A stretch of 64,000 nt of DNA from Peteryoungia aggregata LMG 23059. GTDB lineage: Bacteria; Pseudomonadota; Alphaproteobacteria; Rhizobiales; Rhizobiaceae. Positions 46,524 to 55,502 of the stretch are shown here, piece by piece. The stretch's first letter is position 1. Every line of letters starts with the position of its first letter. The stretch is from NCBI RefSeq assembly GCF_030814435.1, contig NZ_JAUSUW010000002.1:372001-436000 (forward strand), in the 5' to 3' direction. Below the pieces are notes generated by a model. The model was given only the letters and a program-made list of their open reading frames with translations. It was not told the DNA's origin and ran no database searches. Position numbers and translations under genes: made by a program.

Positions 46524-47462
46524 TCAGGCCGTCCGGCTCGCAAGAAACAGAATGCCGAAGACCGGTTTTCCGCCATCCATGCGAATGGTGGTCCGGGTCA
46601 GGGTGAGCACATCGAAGCCGTTTTCGGCAAGACGCTGCCGCACATGCCGCTCTGTGTGGGCGTAGCGCAGGCTCGGGGCCAGCAGATAACCATCCCCCTC
46701 GCCGGCGTCCTCGACCGAAAAGGCGAAGAATGCGCCGGGCCTTGCGAGATGTGCCGCGAGCGAAAAGGCATTGGCGAGATCACCGAGATACATCAGCACG
46801 TCGGCCGCCGAGACGAGGTCGGCGCGACGTTCGGCGAGTTCGTCGTCGAACAGGCCCGCCCCCGCCGGATCGAGCGAGAGATCGGCTTTGGCGAGCAGGT
46901 CGTAGAGGCCCTTTTCCTCGGCCTTGGCGAGCATGTTGACCGAGAGATCGAAGCCCTCCAGCCGGGTCACCCGATCGCGGATTTCGGCACCGAACAGACC
47001 CGTGCCACAGCCGAGATCGACGGCCCGCTCGAAACGCCTGTCGTCGTGATCTGCAATCAGCCGGGCGAGCTTGGCGGGGACGGTGTAATCGAGTCGCTCG
47101 ACAAGCGCCGTATCGAAGCGATCCGCATAGTCGTCGAACAGCGCTTCGACGTAGCGGGACGGCGGCTGGTCCGGGACTTCTTCAGCGCCCAGCAGAGCCA
47201 GTTTCAGCTGCGCGCCAAACAGATCCTCGCGGTCGAGGGAGAGCAATCGGCGCAAGGCCGGTACCGCCTTGTCTGCCTGCCCGGCCTTCTCGGCGTAATC
47301 CGCCAGTCGCAGCAGGCCGGCCGGCCAGTCGGGCACCAGGTCCAGCGCCTGCTCCATCAATTCCACGGCTGCCTCATGTTCGCCATTCTCGGCAAGCATG
47401 CGGGCATAATCGGCGCGGCGATCGGCGATGACATCGCCGGAGGAAAACTGGGTGGGGTGCAT
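46524..47462 (-). CDS. TPR-like/SAM-dependent methyltransferase
   Basis: This 312-residue protein joins an N-terminal TPR-like helical region (RADYARMLAENGEHEAAVEL, about 1-85) to a class I methyltransferase. The SAM-binding motif I is VDLGCGTGLFGAEIRD near residue 150, followed by LEGFDLSVNMLAKAEEKG (motif II) and SAADVLMYLGDLANAFS. Such fusions occur in many alphaproteobacteria; substrate unknown. The start at 47462 follows AAGGGA; 47504 is possible. Confidence 0.85.
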   Translation of the reverse strand: MHPTQFSSGDVIADRRADYARMLAENGEHEAAVELMEQALDLVPDWPAGLLRLADYAEKAGQADKAVPALRRLLSLDREDLFGAQLKLALLGAEEVPDQPPSRYVEALFDDYADRFDTALVERLDYTVPAKLARLIADHDDRRFERAVDLGCGTGLFGAEIRDRVTRLEGFDLSVNMLAKAEEKGLYDLLAKADLSLDPAGAGLFDDELAERRADLVSAADVLMYLGDLANAFSLAAHLARPGAFFAFSVEDAGEGDGYLLAPSLRYAHTERHVRQRLAENGFDVLTLTRTTIRMDGGKPVFGILFLASRTA

Positions 47463-47629
47463 CGGAGATCCCTTCGAACCTTCCAGCCTGATATCGTCCG
47501 GCATGGAGTGGGCGCGCGGTCTTGACCGATCGCCGGAAAAAACTCAAGTCCTATCGCAAGCCCTTGGCTTCCCGGCTTGCAGGGCGGGCGGGCCGCGCCC
47601 ATATCTGCGGATGACAACAGGAGATACGC

Positions 47630-47896
47630 ATGGCTGATGGCATCAATCGATTTCTCGGCGACACCCCGGGCCGCACGCTCGTCAAGCTGATCGTCGTCTC
47701 GCTCATCGTTGGTTTCGTGATGTCGGTCTTCGGGCTTGATCCGATGGACCTTCTGGATGGCATCCGGTTCTTCCTGATCGATCTCTGGTATACAGGCTTT
47801 GATGCACTGGGCCGCGTTGGGCAGTATCTGCTGATTGGCGCGACCATCGTTATCCCCGCCTTCATTGTGCTGCGCCTCTTCGCCTCGCGGAACTGA
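47630..47896 (+). CDS. DUF6460 small membrane protein
   Basis: This 88-residue protein has an N-terminal amphipathic stretch (MADGINRFLGDTPGRTL), a first helix (VKLIVVSLIVGFVMSVFG), a polar loop with DPMDLLDG and a second helix (YLLIGATIVIPAFIVLRLF). It resembles the DUF6460 proteins of rhizobia. Function unknown. It is followed within 6 bp by a CAP-domain lipoprotein, so the two may be co-transcribed. Confidence 0.75.
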   Translation: MADGINRFLGDTPGRTLVKLIVVSLIVGFVMSVFGLDPMDLLDGIRFFLIDLWYTGFDALGRVGQYLLIGATIVIPAFIVLRLFASRN

Positions 47897-47902
47897 CGTC
47901 CG

Positions 47903-48400
47903 ATGATCGAGCCTGTCTTGCATCGCCGGCGGCTTCTGCTGATCTCGGCTGGCGTGATGACGGCAGCGATCGCGGGCTGCCGTTCCACCGATATCCTCAA
48001 CCCCGATGACGGGCAGTCGCGCGCCGAAACGGATGCCGCGCTGCCGATGGTCAATCGCCTGCGCCAGTCGCGTGGCCTCTCTTCGCTTTCGCGGGGAAAA
48101 GCTGCGGAAGTGGCGGCGATCGCTCAGGCGAAGCGCATGGCGCGTGCCGGGGAGATGTCGCATCTGATCGGCTTCAACGACAGTTTCGGTGCCCGAATGA
48201 AGGGACACGGCGTGCCTCTGCCCGCTGCCGAAAACATCGCGACCGGTCAGGACAGCGTCGAACGTGCCGTACAGGCGTGGATCGATTCCAAGCGGCATCT
48301 CGACAACATGCTTGGCAATTTCAACGGGCTCGGCGTCGCCGTGGCCTGGGATTCCGCTTCCGGCAACCGCCCCTATTGGGCCATGGTACTGTCGGCCTGA
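47903..48400 (+). CDS. CAP (SCP/YkwD)-domain lipoprotein
   Basis: This 165-residue secreted protein has a lipoprotein signal (RRLLLISAGVMTAAIAGC, acylated Cys at residue 26) and a CAP domain. The domain includes LPMVNRLRQSRGLSSLS and EMSHLIGFNDSFGARM. It also has AAENIATGQD and ERAVQAWIDSKRHLDNMLG. CAP proteins are extracytoplasmic with unclear enzymatic role. It sits 7 bp after the DUF6460 gene and 39 bp before the MATE pump. Confidence 0.9.
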   Translation: MIEPVLHRRRLLLISAGVMTAAIAGCRSTDILNPDDGQSRAETDAALPMVNRLRQSRGLSSLSRGKAAEVAAIAQAKRMARAGEMSHLIGFNDSFGARMKGHGVPLPAAENIATGQDSVERAVQAWIDSKRHLDNMLGNFNGLGVAVAWDSASGNRPYWAMVLSA

Positions 48401-48439
48401 GTGATTCCCCCTGCGCTCCGGTCCCCACCGGAGCGATCC

Positions 48440-49786
48440 ATGCACGACCCATCCTCCCCTGTTCTCCGCACCATCAAGGTAAGCCATCGCAGCGTGCTTG
48501 CGATCGCGCTGCCCATGACGCTCGGCTTCGTCACGACACCCCTGCTCGGCCTCACCGACACTGCCGTCGTCGGACGGAGCGGTGACGCGGCACAACTCGC
48601 AGGCCTTGCGATTGCGGCGGCGCTCTTCGATCTGCTCTTCGCCAGTCTGAATTTCCTCCGGGCCTCGACGACGGCCCTCGTCGCACAGGCGCAGGGGCGT
48701 GGCGAAACACTGGAACTCTTCGCCGTCTTCTGGCGCTCGATCGTCTTGTCGGTCGGCTTCGGCGTCGTCATCCTGGTTGCGTCACCGGCCATCGTCGGCT
48801 TCGGCCCGGCGATGATGGGTGCCGACGGCGGCGTGCAGGCAGCGGCGGCCACCTATATCGGCATCCGCATTCTCGCAGCGCCCGTGACGCTATCGAACTT
48901 CACGCTGCTCGGTTTCGTGCTCGGACGCGGAATGGGCTCCGTCGGGCTTGCGCTGCAGATCCTGCTCAACGGCGTCAACATCGTCATGTCGATCCTGCTC
49001 GGTATCACCTTCGGCTTCGGCATTGCCGGCGTTGCCTGGGGCACCGTTATCGGGGAAGTGGTCGCAATGCTTGCCGGCTTTGCCTTCATCTTCTGGCGCT
49101 ATGGCCGTGCCGCCATCCCGCAGGTCTCGATGGTCACCGACCGCGTGAAGCTGATGGCGCTGTTCCGGCTCAACCGGGACATCCTGATCCGCACCTTCTC
49201 GCTGATCACGGCCTTTACCGTGATGACGCGGATCGGCGCCGGCTTCGGCGCAGTGACCCTTGCGGCCAACGCGGTGCTGATGAACTTCTTCATGATCGCG
49301 AGTTTCTATCTCGACGGCATGGCAACGGCTGCCGAACAGATCACCGGCGAGACGATCGGTGCGCGGCAGCGGCGTGCCTTCGAGCGGACGATCAAGCTTA
49401 CCGGCATGTGGTCCTTCGGCCTGGCGCTCGCCAGCCTCGTCTTTTTCCTGATCTTCGGCGATGCGATCATCGGCTTCATCACCACCGCCGGCGACGTACG
49501 CGTTGCTGCCGAGACCTATCTCGTCTATGCGGCGCTCACTGCACTCACCGGCGCACTTGCCTTCCACATGGATGGCGTCTTCATCGGCGCGACCTGGTCG
49601 GCCGAGATGCGCAACATGATGCTTGTCGCACTTGCCGGCTATCTCGCCTGCGTCGCCGTTCTTGTCCCGCTGTTTGACAATCACGGGCTCTGGATCGCGC
49701 TCAACGTCTTTCTGGCCTTACGCGGCCTGCTCTTGCTTGCGCGGCTGAAGACGAAGACCGATCAGACCTTCACCGCCAGCCAGTGA
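48440..49786 (+). CDS. MATE-family efflux transporter
   Basis: This 448-residue membrane protein has about 12 helices. Family features are IALPMTLGFVTTPLLGLTD near residue 20, TAVVGRSGDAAQLAGLA and AANAVLMNFFMIASFYLDG in the second half. It probably exports cationic drugs or metabolites with Na+ or H+ exchange; substrate unknown. The start at 48440 follows GGAG. Its last 25 bp overlap the 3' end of pyrD on the other strand. Confidence 0.92.
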   Translation: MHDPSSPVLRTIKVSHRSVLAIALPMTLGFVTTPLLGLTDTAVVGRSGDAAQLAGLAIAAALFDLLFASLNFLRASTTALVAQAQGRGETLELFAVFWRSIVLSVGFGVVILVASPAIVGFGPAMMGADGGVQAAAATYIGIRILAAPVTLSNFTLLGFVLGRGMGSVGLALQILLNGVNIVMSILLGITFGFGIAGVAWGTVIGEVVAMLAGFAFIFWRYGRAAIPQVSMVTDRVKLMALFRLNRDILIRTFSLITAFTVMTRIGAGFGAVTLAANAVLMNFFMIASFYLDGMATAAEQITGETIGARQRRAFERTIKLTGMWSFGLALASLVFFLIFGDAIIGFITTAGDVRVAAETYLVYAALTALTGALAFHMDGVFIGATWSAEMRNMMLVALAGYLACVAVLVPLFDNHGLWIALNVFLALRGLLLLARLKTKTDQTFTASQ

Positions 49787-50850
49787 TCGAGCCTTGTATC
49801 GCGTAGCTCGCGGATATTGGCGACCGTTTCGCGATCGAGCAGGGCGGACAGACCCTTGACGATGCGACCGGGCAGTGCCGGCCCCTCATAGACCATGCAG
49901 GAATAGAGCTGCACGAGATCGGCCCCGGCACGGATCTTTTCGAGCGCGGTTTCCGCCGAGGAGACACCACCAACGCCGATGATCGGGAGGTTGGGTCCAA
50001 CGCGCTTGCGCATGCGGGCAAGCACAGCGGTCGACTTGTCAAAGAGCGGCGCGCCGGACAGCCCCCCCGCCTCGCCTGCGAGGGTCGCGTCAGCAAGGCC
50101 GTTACGCGACAGCGTGGTGTTGGAGACGATCAGACCGTCGAGATCATGGGCCGCCACGACTTCGGCGATGTCGTCCATGCCCTCTTCGGTGAGGTCGGGC
50201 GCGATCTTCAGGAAAACCGGCAGACGCTTGCCGGCGCGCAGGCCCTCTTCGGAGCGAGCGGCGAGCACCGCCGACAGCAGTTCGTCGAGGCTTTCCTTCG
50301 CCTGCAGGTCGCGCAGGCCGGGCGTGTTCGGCGAAGAGATATTCGCGGTGAAATAGGTCGCCACCGAATAGAAGCGGCGGATGCCGGCGACGTAGTCGGC
50401 AATGCGGTCCGTCGCATCCTTGTTGGCGCCGATGTTGACGCCAACGATCCCTGAGCGATTGCCGCGGGCGGAAAGCCTGGCCAAAGCGGCGGCATGACCC
50501 TCGTTGTTGAAGCCGAGGCGGTTGATCACCGCGCGGTCGCGCTCCAGGCGGAAGATGCGCGGCTTCGGATTGCCGGCCTGCCCCTTCGGCGTCAACGTGC
50601 CAACTTCGGCGAAACCGAAGCCGAGCGACAGCAGCGCATCCGGCACCTCGGCATTCTTGTCGTAACCGGCGGCCATGCCGAGCGGATTTGGGAAACGGAT
50701 GCCGGCGACCGTCTGAGCAAGGCGCGGATCGGCGGACGCCTTGCAGGCCGGAACGAGGCCGGTCTTGAGTGCTGCGACCGAAAGACCATGCGCCGTTTCG
50801 GCATCGAAGAGAAACAGGCCGCGACGGCCGAGCGAGAAGAGGTCAAGCAT
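49762..50850 (-). CDS. pyrD: Dihydroorotate dehydrogenase (quinone), class 2
   Basis: This 362-residue membrane-associated flavoenzyme oxidises dihydroorotate to orotate in pyrimidine synthesis and passes electrons to quinone. Class 2 features are the N-terminal helix region (LFSLGRRGLFLFDAETAHG), PLGMAAGYDKNAEVPDA, GFGFAEVGTLTPKGQ, NISSPNTPGLRDLQ, FLKIAPDLTEE and GVGGVSS. The start at 50850 follows GAGGAGAA. It overlaps the DUF952 stop by one base (TGATG), so the two genes are coupled. Confidence 0.96.
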   Translation of the reverse strand: MLDLFSLGRRGLFLFDAETAHGLSVAALKTGLVPACKASADPRLAQTVAGIRFPNPLGMAAGYDKNAEVPDALLSLGFGFAEVGTLTPKGQAGNPKPRIFRLERDRAVINRLGFNNEGHAAALARLSARGNRSGIVGVNIGANKDATDRIADYVAGIRRFYSVATYFTANISSPNTPGLRDLQAKESLDELLSAVLAARSEEGLRAGKRLPVFLKIAPDLTEEGMDDIAEVVAAHDLDGLIVSNTTLSRNGLADATLAGEAGGLSGAPLFDKSTAVLARMRKRVGPNLPIIGVGGVSSAETALEKIRAGADLVQLYSCMVYEGPALPGRIVKGLSALLDRETVANIRELRDTRLDHWLAVKV

Positions 50851-51206
50851 CAGCGGTTCTCCTCTACCAGACATGGGAAGACATGCAGGCCATCAGCGTC
50901 GAGCAGCAGAGGCTTTTCCCAGATCACGGCATCGAGCGGCAGATCGGCGTAGAGATGCGGGAACAGATCGCCGCCGCGCGAGGCTTCCCACTTCAGAGCC
51001 TCGCCGAAGACGGTAGCATCGACAGCCACGAGCAGGAGATCGGATTGCCCTTTGAAATACAGCCGCGCCGTCTCGACCGCCTGAGCTCCCGTCGAGAAAT
51101 GGATGTAGCCGTCCTTCAGATCGATCGGCGCACCCTTGAAAAGGCCGCTCGCGCGGGCTTCACGCCATAATTCCTTCGGCACGATCTTGTATATGGTCTT
51201 GTCCAA
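50850..51206 (-). CDS. DUF952 domain protein
   Basis: This 118-residue protein matches DUF952 proteins: YKIVPKELWREARASGLF, DGYIHFSTGAQAVETA, and LLLVAVDATVFGEALKWE with HLYADLPLDAVIW. No catalytic role is known. It directly precedes pyrD with a one-base overlap, an arrangement that suggests co-expression. Confidence 0.9.
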   Translation of the reverse strand: MDKTIYKIVPKELWREARASGLFKGAPIDLKDGYIHFSTGAQAVETARLYFKGQSDLLLVAVDATVFGEALKWEASRGGDLFPHLYADLPLDAVIWEKPLLLDADGLHVFPCLVEENR

Positions 51207-51305
51207 GGTCCGGTCTCTCGCAGCTCATGAGCGTCGAGGCGGGTTTGCCGCAAACGCGATCAAATGTCCACGCCCGCAAGACACGGACGACAGGAGGAGA
51301 CACAG

Positions 51306-51737
51306 ATGACCATCCGCAAGACAGTGCTCACACTGGCGGCCCTGTCGCTCGGCATTCCCTGCGCGAGCGCGCAGGAGGCCACCACCGACCGCTACATGCT
51401 GGAGAAATCGGGAAGCGGCTTCGTGCGGCTCGATCGTCAAACGGGGGTTGTGACCCTCTGTATGGAGACCGATGGTACGCTCACCTGCCGGATGGCCGCC
51501 GACGAACGGGCAGCCTATGACGAGGACCTCGCCCGTCTCGAGAAACGGGTCGAGGCGCTCGAAAGGCAGATCACCGCCGACACAACGACCAGGAGCGGCG
51601 AGCTTCCGAGTGATGCGGAGATCGACCGCTCGATCGGGATCATGGAGCGTTTCATGCGGGCCTTTTTCGGCCTCGTGCAGGAGTTCCAGGGCCAGGAACA
51701 GGAAAACCAGCAAGGCAATGTTCCGGACCGGACCTGA
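51306..51737 (+). CDS. Secreted coiled-coil protein of unknown function
   Basis: This 143-residue protein has a signal peptide (MTIRKTVLTLAALSLGIPC, cleaved near ASAQEA), a short region YMLEKSGSGFVRLDRQTG with a Cys pair (LCMETDGTLTCR), then a coiled coil (EDLARLEKRVEALERQI) and a hydrophobic helix region IMERFMRAFFGLVQEF. The start at 51306 follows AGGAGGAG. No family function is recognised. It is probably periplasmic or membrane-attached. Confidence 0.75.
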   Translation: MTIRKTVLTLAALSLGIPCASAQEATTDRYMLEKSGSGFVRLDRQTGVVTLCMETDGTLTCRMAADERAAYDEDLARLEKRVEALERQITADTTTRSGELPSDAEIDRSIGIMERFMRAFFGLVQEFQGQEQENQQGNVPDRT

Positions 51738-51858
51738 TCGCAATCAGGCCGATTTCACCCATTCGTTGCACGACCATTGTCTAGTGCCTCGGCAAGCGCT
51801 AAAAGAAGAGCACGCAATCGCGCGCAATATGACATCGCTCTTGGGAGGGGGCTGTGAC

Positions 51859-52506
51859 ATGGCTGCATCGACATTTATCATCGCCGACGATCATCCGCTG
51901 TTCCGTGGCGCGCTTCGACAGGCCGTCACCGGCATTGACGGAACGCAAACCATCATCGAAGCCGGCGACTTCGAAGCCGCACGCAAGGCAGCCGCCGCGC
52001 ATTCGGATGCCGATCTCATGCTGCTAGACCTTGCCATGCCCGGCGTCTCCGGCTTTTCCGGGCTGATGGCGCTTCGGGCGGAATTTGCAAGCTTGCCACT
52101 GGTGATTGTGTCTGCAACAGACGATGCCGTCACGATCCGCCGCGCGCTTGAGCTCGGCGCCTCCGGCTTCATCTCGAAATCGGCCGGTATTGACGAGATA
52201 CGATCGAGCATCCAGTCGGTCCTCGAAGGCGACATCGCCACGCCGGCCAGTTATCAGGGCGGGCAAGAAACCGACCCTGATGTCGCAGATCTCATCAACC
52301 GCCTGCGGACGCTCACGCCGCAACAGAGCCGTGTTCTCGGCATGCTCGGCGAAGGCCTGCTCAACAAACAGATCGCCTATGAACTCGGCGTCTCGGAAGC
52401 GACGATCAAGGCGCATGTCTCCGCCATCCTCTTGAAGCTGAAGGTCGACAGCCGTACCCAGGCCGTCATCCAACTGGGCAAGATCAATATGGCAATGGTC
52501 GCCTGA
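51859..52506 (+). CDS. LuxR/NarL-family response regulator
   Basis: This 215-residue regulator has an N-terminal receiver (FIIADDHPLFRGALRQ; phosphoacceptor Asp in LMLLDLAMPGVSG; conserved Ser and Lys in VIVSATDD and GFISKSA) and a C-terminal LuxR helix-turn-helix (LTPQQSRVLGMLGEGLLNKQ, then VSEATIKAHVSAILLKL). The start at 51859 follows GGGAGGGG. No histidine kinase is adjacent, so its partner is unknown. The hybrid kinase at 20903 contains its own receiver. Confidence 0.92.
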   Translation: MAASTFIIADDHPLFRGALRQAVTGIDGTQTIIEAGDFEAARKAAAAHSDADLMLLDLAMPGVSGFSGLMALRAEFASLPLVIVSATDDAVTIRRALELGASGFISKSAGIDEIRSSIQSVLEGDIATPASYQGGQETDPDVADLINRLRTLTPQQSRVLGMLGEGLLNKQIAYELGVSEATIKAHVSAILLKLKVDSRTQAVIQLGKINMAMVA

Positions 52507-52636
52507 CACCGCGGATCACCCCGGAGCAGAGAGGATTTTATTCCTTTTTGCTTTACTAACCGCCTCGCCTGATCTATGGTTTTCGCCAATGCCGGACCGA
52601 AGATCGGATGTGTTACGGCACTCAAGAGGCGCGAAG

Positions 52637-53305
52637 ATGCTTTCGCATGACAGCATATGGGCCGCAATCGATCGGCTGGCGGAGCAGCATTCGCTGACGC
52701 CATCCGGTCTTGCGCGCCGGGCGGGCCTCGACCCTACATCCTTCAACAAATCCAAGCGGGTCGGTGCCGACGGACGCATGCGCTGGCCCTCGACCGAGTC
52801 CATCGCCAAGGTGCTTGAAGCGACGGGGGCGAGCCTCGACCAGTTCATGCGTTATGTGTCGCCGGAAGCCTTGCGTGAAAATGCGATGCCGCAGGGCGCC
52901 TTCCCCCCGCAGGCAAGCTCGATCCCCCTGCTTGGCATGGCCCAGGCGGGTGCCGGCGGCTTCTTCGACGATGGAGGCTTTCCCGCCGGCCAGGGCTGGG
53001 ACCTCGTCGAGTTTCCGGCAGCCCCGGGCCGCAATAACGGCGTTTATGCGCTTGAAGTCCAGGGCGAGAGCATGAAACCACTCTATCGGGATGGCGACAT
53101 CCTGATCGTCGAGCCGGGGGCGCAGGTCCGGCGCGGCGACCGCGTCGTGGTCAAAACCCGCGAAGGCGAGGTCATGGCCAAGATTCTTGCCAGGCAGAGC
53201 GCCAAGTCGATCGACCTGCAGTCGCTCAATCCCGAACATCCACCCCGTAGCCTCGACATGAGCGAGGTCGAATGGGTTGCACGGATCATCTGGGCGAGCC
53301 AATAG
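52637..53305 (+). CDS. LexA/CI-like repressor with S24 peptidase domain
   Basis: This 222-residue protein has an N-terminal helix-turn-helix region (LTPSGLARRAGLDPTSFNKS) and a C-terminal S24 serine peptidase domain. The catalytic Ser is in QGESMKPLYRDGD (residue 145) and the catalytic Lys in VVVKTREGEVM (residue 173). A candidate Ala-Gly autocleavage site occurs in LLGMAQAGAGG (residues 104-105). The pattern is that of CI-like or LexA-like repressors that may respond to DNA damage. The start at 52637 follows AGAGGCG. The following SNase-like gene is 12 bp away. Confidence 0.9.
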   Translation: MLSHDSIWAAIDRLAEQHSLTPSGLARRAGLDPTSFNKSKRVGADGRMRWPSTESIAKVLEATGASLDQFMRYVSPEALRENAMPQGAFPPQASSIPLLGMAQAGAGGFFDDGGFPAGQGWDLVEFPAAPGRNNGVYALEVQGESMKPLYRDGDILIVEPGAQVRRGDRVVVKTREGEVMAKILARQSAKSIDLQSLNPEHPPRSLDMSEVEWVARIIWASQ

Positions 53306-53317
53306 GAAAACGGACCT

Positions 53318-54031
53318 ATGAGACGGATCAGCACCTTCATCGCGGGCGCGATCGGGCTCCTGTTCTGGGCCTATCTGGTGATGGCCGCCGGCGAGCGACT
53401 GCACGACGACCCTGTCGACTACAACATTGAGGATCTCGACGTCCCGGATCCGGCTGAACTGGGCCTGCCGGAGGTGGGTGCTGTTGCGCAGGATCCGCCA
53501 GAACTGGCCATGCAGACGGAACCGAAACGCCAGGTCCGCGCCATCGAGCCCGACGCCTTCGGCTCGCCCGCCTTCACCGATACCGGAGATCTCGAGCGCG
53601 TCGCAGCGCGAGGTCCGCTTTCCAACGTGCAGGAACGGGCCAAGCCGCGGGTCGCGCTCCTGCATAGGCCTTTCAGCCTCGCGGCCGGCGTCGTGGCCTT
53701 CGGTGCCGACCAGCGTGTTCGCCTGGCCGACGTGATGGAGACGCCAGCGGACCGGACCTGCCTGACGAATGACGGAACAGAGTGGCCCTGCGGCGCCATG
53801 GCGCGCACGCAGCAGCGGCTGTTCCTGCGCAACCGTTCGCTCGCCTGTGAAACCAGTTCGGCGGCCTGGCAAGGCGAAATCCGGGCGCGGTGCTGGGTCG
53901 GTGTCCAGGACGTCTCAACGTGGCTCGCCAAATATGGCTGGGCAGAGGCGGAGCCCTCGTCCGCACTCGCTGTTCTGACCGAAGAAGCCCGCGCCGCAAG
54001 ACGCGGGCTTTTTGGTGAACCCGTGCGTTGA
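53318..54031 (+). CDS. Secreted or membrane-anchored SNase-like (thermonuclease family) protein
   Basis: This 237-residue protein has one N-terminal membrane helix (FIAGAIGLLFWAYLVMAAG), a low-complexity acidic linker (about 25-110), and a C-terminal region with QRVRLADVMETPADRTCLTN. It also has TEWPCGAMARTQQRLFLRNR and WLAKYGWAEAEPSSALAVLT, followed by EEARAARRGLFG, as in staphylococcal-nuclease-type proteins. The catalytic signature is not clearly conserved: the usual Pro-Glu after the RL/D segment is replaced by PAD, so activity is uncertain. It follows the S24 repressor by 12 bp. Confidence 0.75.
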   Translation: MRRISTFIAGAIGLLFWAYLVMAAGERLHDDPVDYNIEDLDVPDPAELGLPEVGAVAQDPPELAMQTEPKRQVRAIEPDAFGSPAFTDTGDLERVAARGPLSNVQERAKPRVALLHRPFSLAAGVVAFGADQRVRLADVMETPADRTCLTNDGTEWPCGAMARTQQRLFLRNRSLACETSSAAWQGEIRARCWVGVQDVSTWLAKYGWAEAEPSSALAVLTEEARAARRGLFGEPVR

Positions 54032-54138
54032 GCCAGCGCACGCCGTTCACCGTCACGGGGGAAAGCCGTTCCCGCTCCCTTGAAACACCGCTTCGCGGCT
54101 CCTACTCTCTTGCTCACAGCAACTGGAAACCACCCTAC

Positions 54139-54552
54139 ATGAACAAGCCCGTATCTCCGGAAGAGGCCCTGATCTTCGTCATGGTCATGGCATCGGCCGT
54201 CGACAACGCCATGGCCGAAAAGGAACTGATCCGCATCGGCCAGTTGATCGACATCCTTCCGGTCTTCGAGAATTTCGACAAGGAAGGCCTGATCGAAGTC
54301 TCGCAGCGTTGCGCCGCTCTGCTTTCAGGGCCGGAAGGCTTGGACATCGTGCTCGAAACCATCCGCGATGCACTGCCGGAGTGGCTGCACGAAACGGCCT
54401 ATGCTCTCGCCGTGGAGATTGCCGCGGTGGACCTCTCGGTCCGGGCCGAGGAACTGCGTCTGCTGCAGATGCTGCGCGATCGCCTTGGGCTCGACAAGCT
54501 TACCTGCGCCGCACTCGAGCGCAGCGCCTCCGCTCGCTATCGCGGCCTCTGA
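54139..54552 (+). CDS. Tellurite resistance TerB-family protein
   Basis: This 137-residue all-helical protein fits TerB: PEEALIFVMVMASAVDNAMA, ELIRIGQLIDILPVF, ALPEWLHETAYALAVEIAA and LRAEELRLLQMLRDRLGLD-like helices. TerB proteins bind metal and occur in stress or phage-defence contexts; here no other ter genes are nearby. The Shine-Dalgarno is weak (GGAAA). The stop lies 6 bp from the convergent binding-protein gene. Confidence 0.8.
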   Translation: MNKPVSPEEALIFVMVMASAVDNAMAEKELIRIGQLIDILPVFENFDKEGLIEVSQRCAALLSGPEGLDIVLETIRDALPEWLHETAYALAVEIAAVDLSVRAEELRLLQMLRDRLGLDKLTCAALERSASARYRGL

Positions 54553-54558
54553 CGCCCG

Positions 54559-55455
54559 TCAGAAGAGACCGGCAGGGAAGTAGCGCAAGTAGATTTCCTC
54601 CAGCCGACCGTCCTTGGACAGCGCGGCCAGCGCGCTTTCCAGCGCTGCCGTCAGCGCGCCGTCCTGCCCGCCGACCATGATGGTCATGCCCTCACCAAGA
54701 TGGCGTTCCGAAAGAAACGGGCCGTCGAGGAAACGGCAGCAGCCACCCGCTGCCGGACTGATCATCCAGAAGGAAAGCTGCAAGGCATCTGCGAAAATCG
54801 CCGAAACCTGCTTCTCCTTCAGCGATCGCATCAGCGCATCGCCATCCTCGAAAAGAACCGGCTCGATGTCAGGGAAAAAGGCCTTCAGCATCGCCTCGTG
54901 GGCCGTGTCCTTGACCACGCCCACCTTACGACCGAACAAAGCCTCGGCGTCCTGACGCGGAAGAACGGTGTCGGCCTGCACCAGGAAGCGGGCCGGCAGC
55001 AGCATATAGGGGCGGGTAAAATTGAAGCGCTCGCGCAATTCCGGCGTCACCGCCACGCCCGCCATCACCGCCTCGCCCTGTCCCGCTTCGAGCGCCGACA
55101 CCAGCTGGGCATAGGGTAGCGCCTGGATCTGGCAACGCGCCTGGAGCCCGAGTTCGGCGCAGAGCGCTCGCGCGAGATCAATGTGGAATCCGGACAGTCG
55201 GCCCGTCTGGTCGGTGAAGTTGAACGGTGGAAAATCGGTCGTTGTCAGGAAGCGAAGTCGCAGCACGCCACTCACCTCCGGCCGGAGAAGGCGCTCCCTG
55301 GCGTCGAACAGAATGGGAAAGCCACCCGTCTCGTCCGGTTGCTGTTGCGCGCGCGCTGGCAGCGCCATGAACGTGGTCAGGACACTGAGCAGCAGAATGT
55401 TCGCGATCATCGTCCACAACCCAGCCAAATCTAGGGATGTAACTTTTGCGCGCAT
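54559..55455 (-). CDS. Periplasmic substrate-binding protein, family 3 (amino-acid type)
   Basis: This roughly 298-residue protein has an N-terminal signal segment (MIANILLLSVLTTFMALPA with cleavage near ARAQ) and a family 3 solute-binding domain: LRFLTTTDFPPFNFTDQTG, LSGFHIDLARALCAELGLQ, ALPYAQLVSALEAGQGEAVM, GRKVGVVKDTAHEAML and LEEIYLRYFP. Start at 55455 gives a charged n-region (MRAK); 55410 is the alternative. No permease or ATPase is adjacent, so it may be an orphan or a sensory binding protein. It is divergent from the glycosyltransferase gene. Confidence 0.85.
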   Translation of the reverse strand: MRAKVTSLDLAGLWTMIANILLLSVLTTFMALPARAQQQPDETGGFPILFDARERLLRPEVSGVLRLRFLTTTDFPPFNFTDQTGRLSGFHIDLARALCAELGLQARCQIQALPYAQLVSALEAGQGEAVMAGVAVTPELRERFNFTRPYMLLPARFLVQADTVLPRQDAEALFGRKVGVVKDTAHEAMLKAFFPDIEPVLFEDGDALMRSLKEKQVSAIFADALQLSFWMISPAAGGCCRFLDGPFLSERHLGEGMTIMVGGQDGALTAALESALAALSKDGRLEEIYLRYFPAGLF

Positions 55456-55502
55456 CTCTATCATCTTCGTCCAGGGTCAGGGTGGGGCGTCGTTCCAAGC
55501 GG

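Noticed and set aside
51472-51858. Upstream extension of the LuxR-type regulator frame
   Set aside because: The extra 129 codons overlap the secreted coiled-coil gene in another frame and lack receiver features; the receiver begins right after the ATG at 51859.
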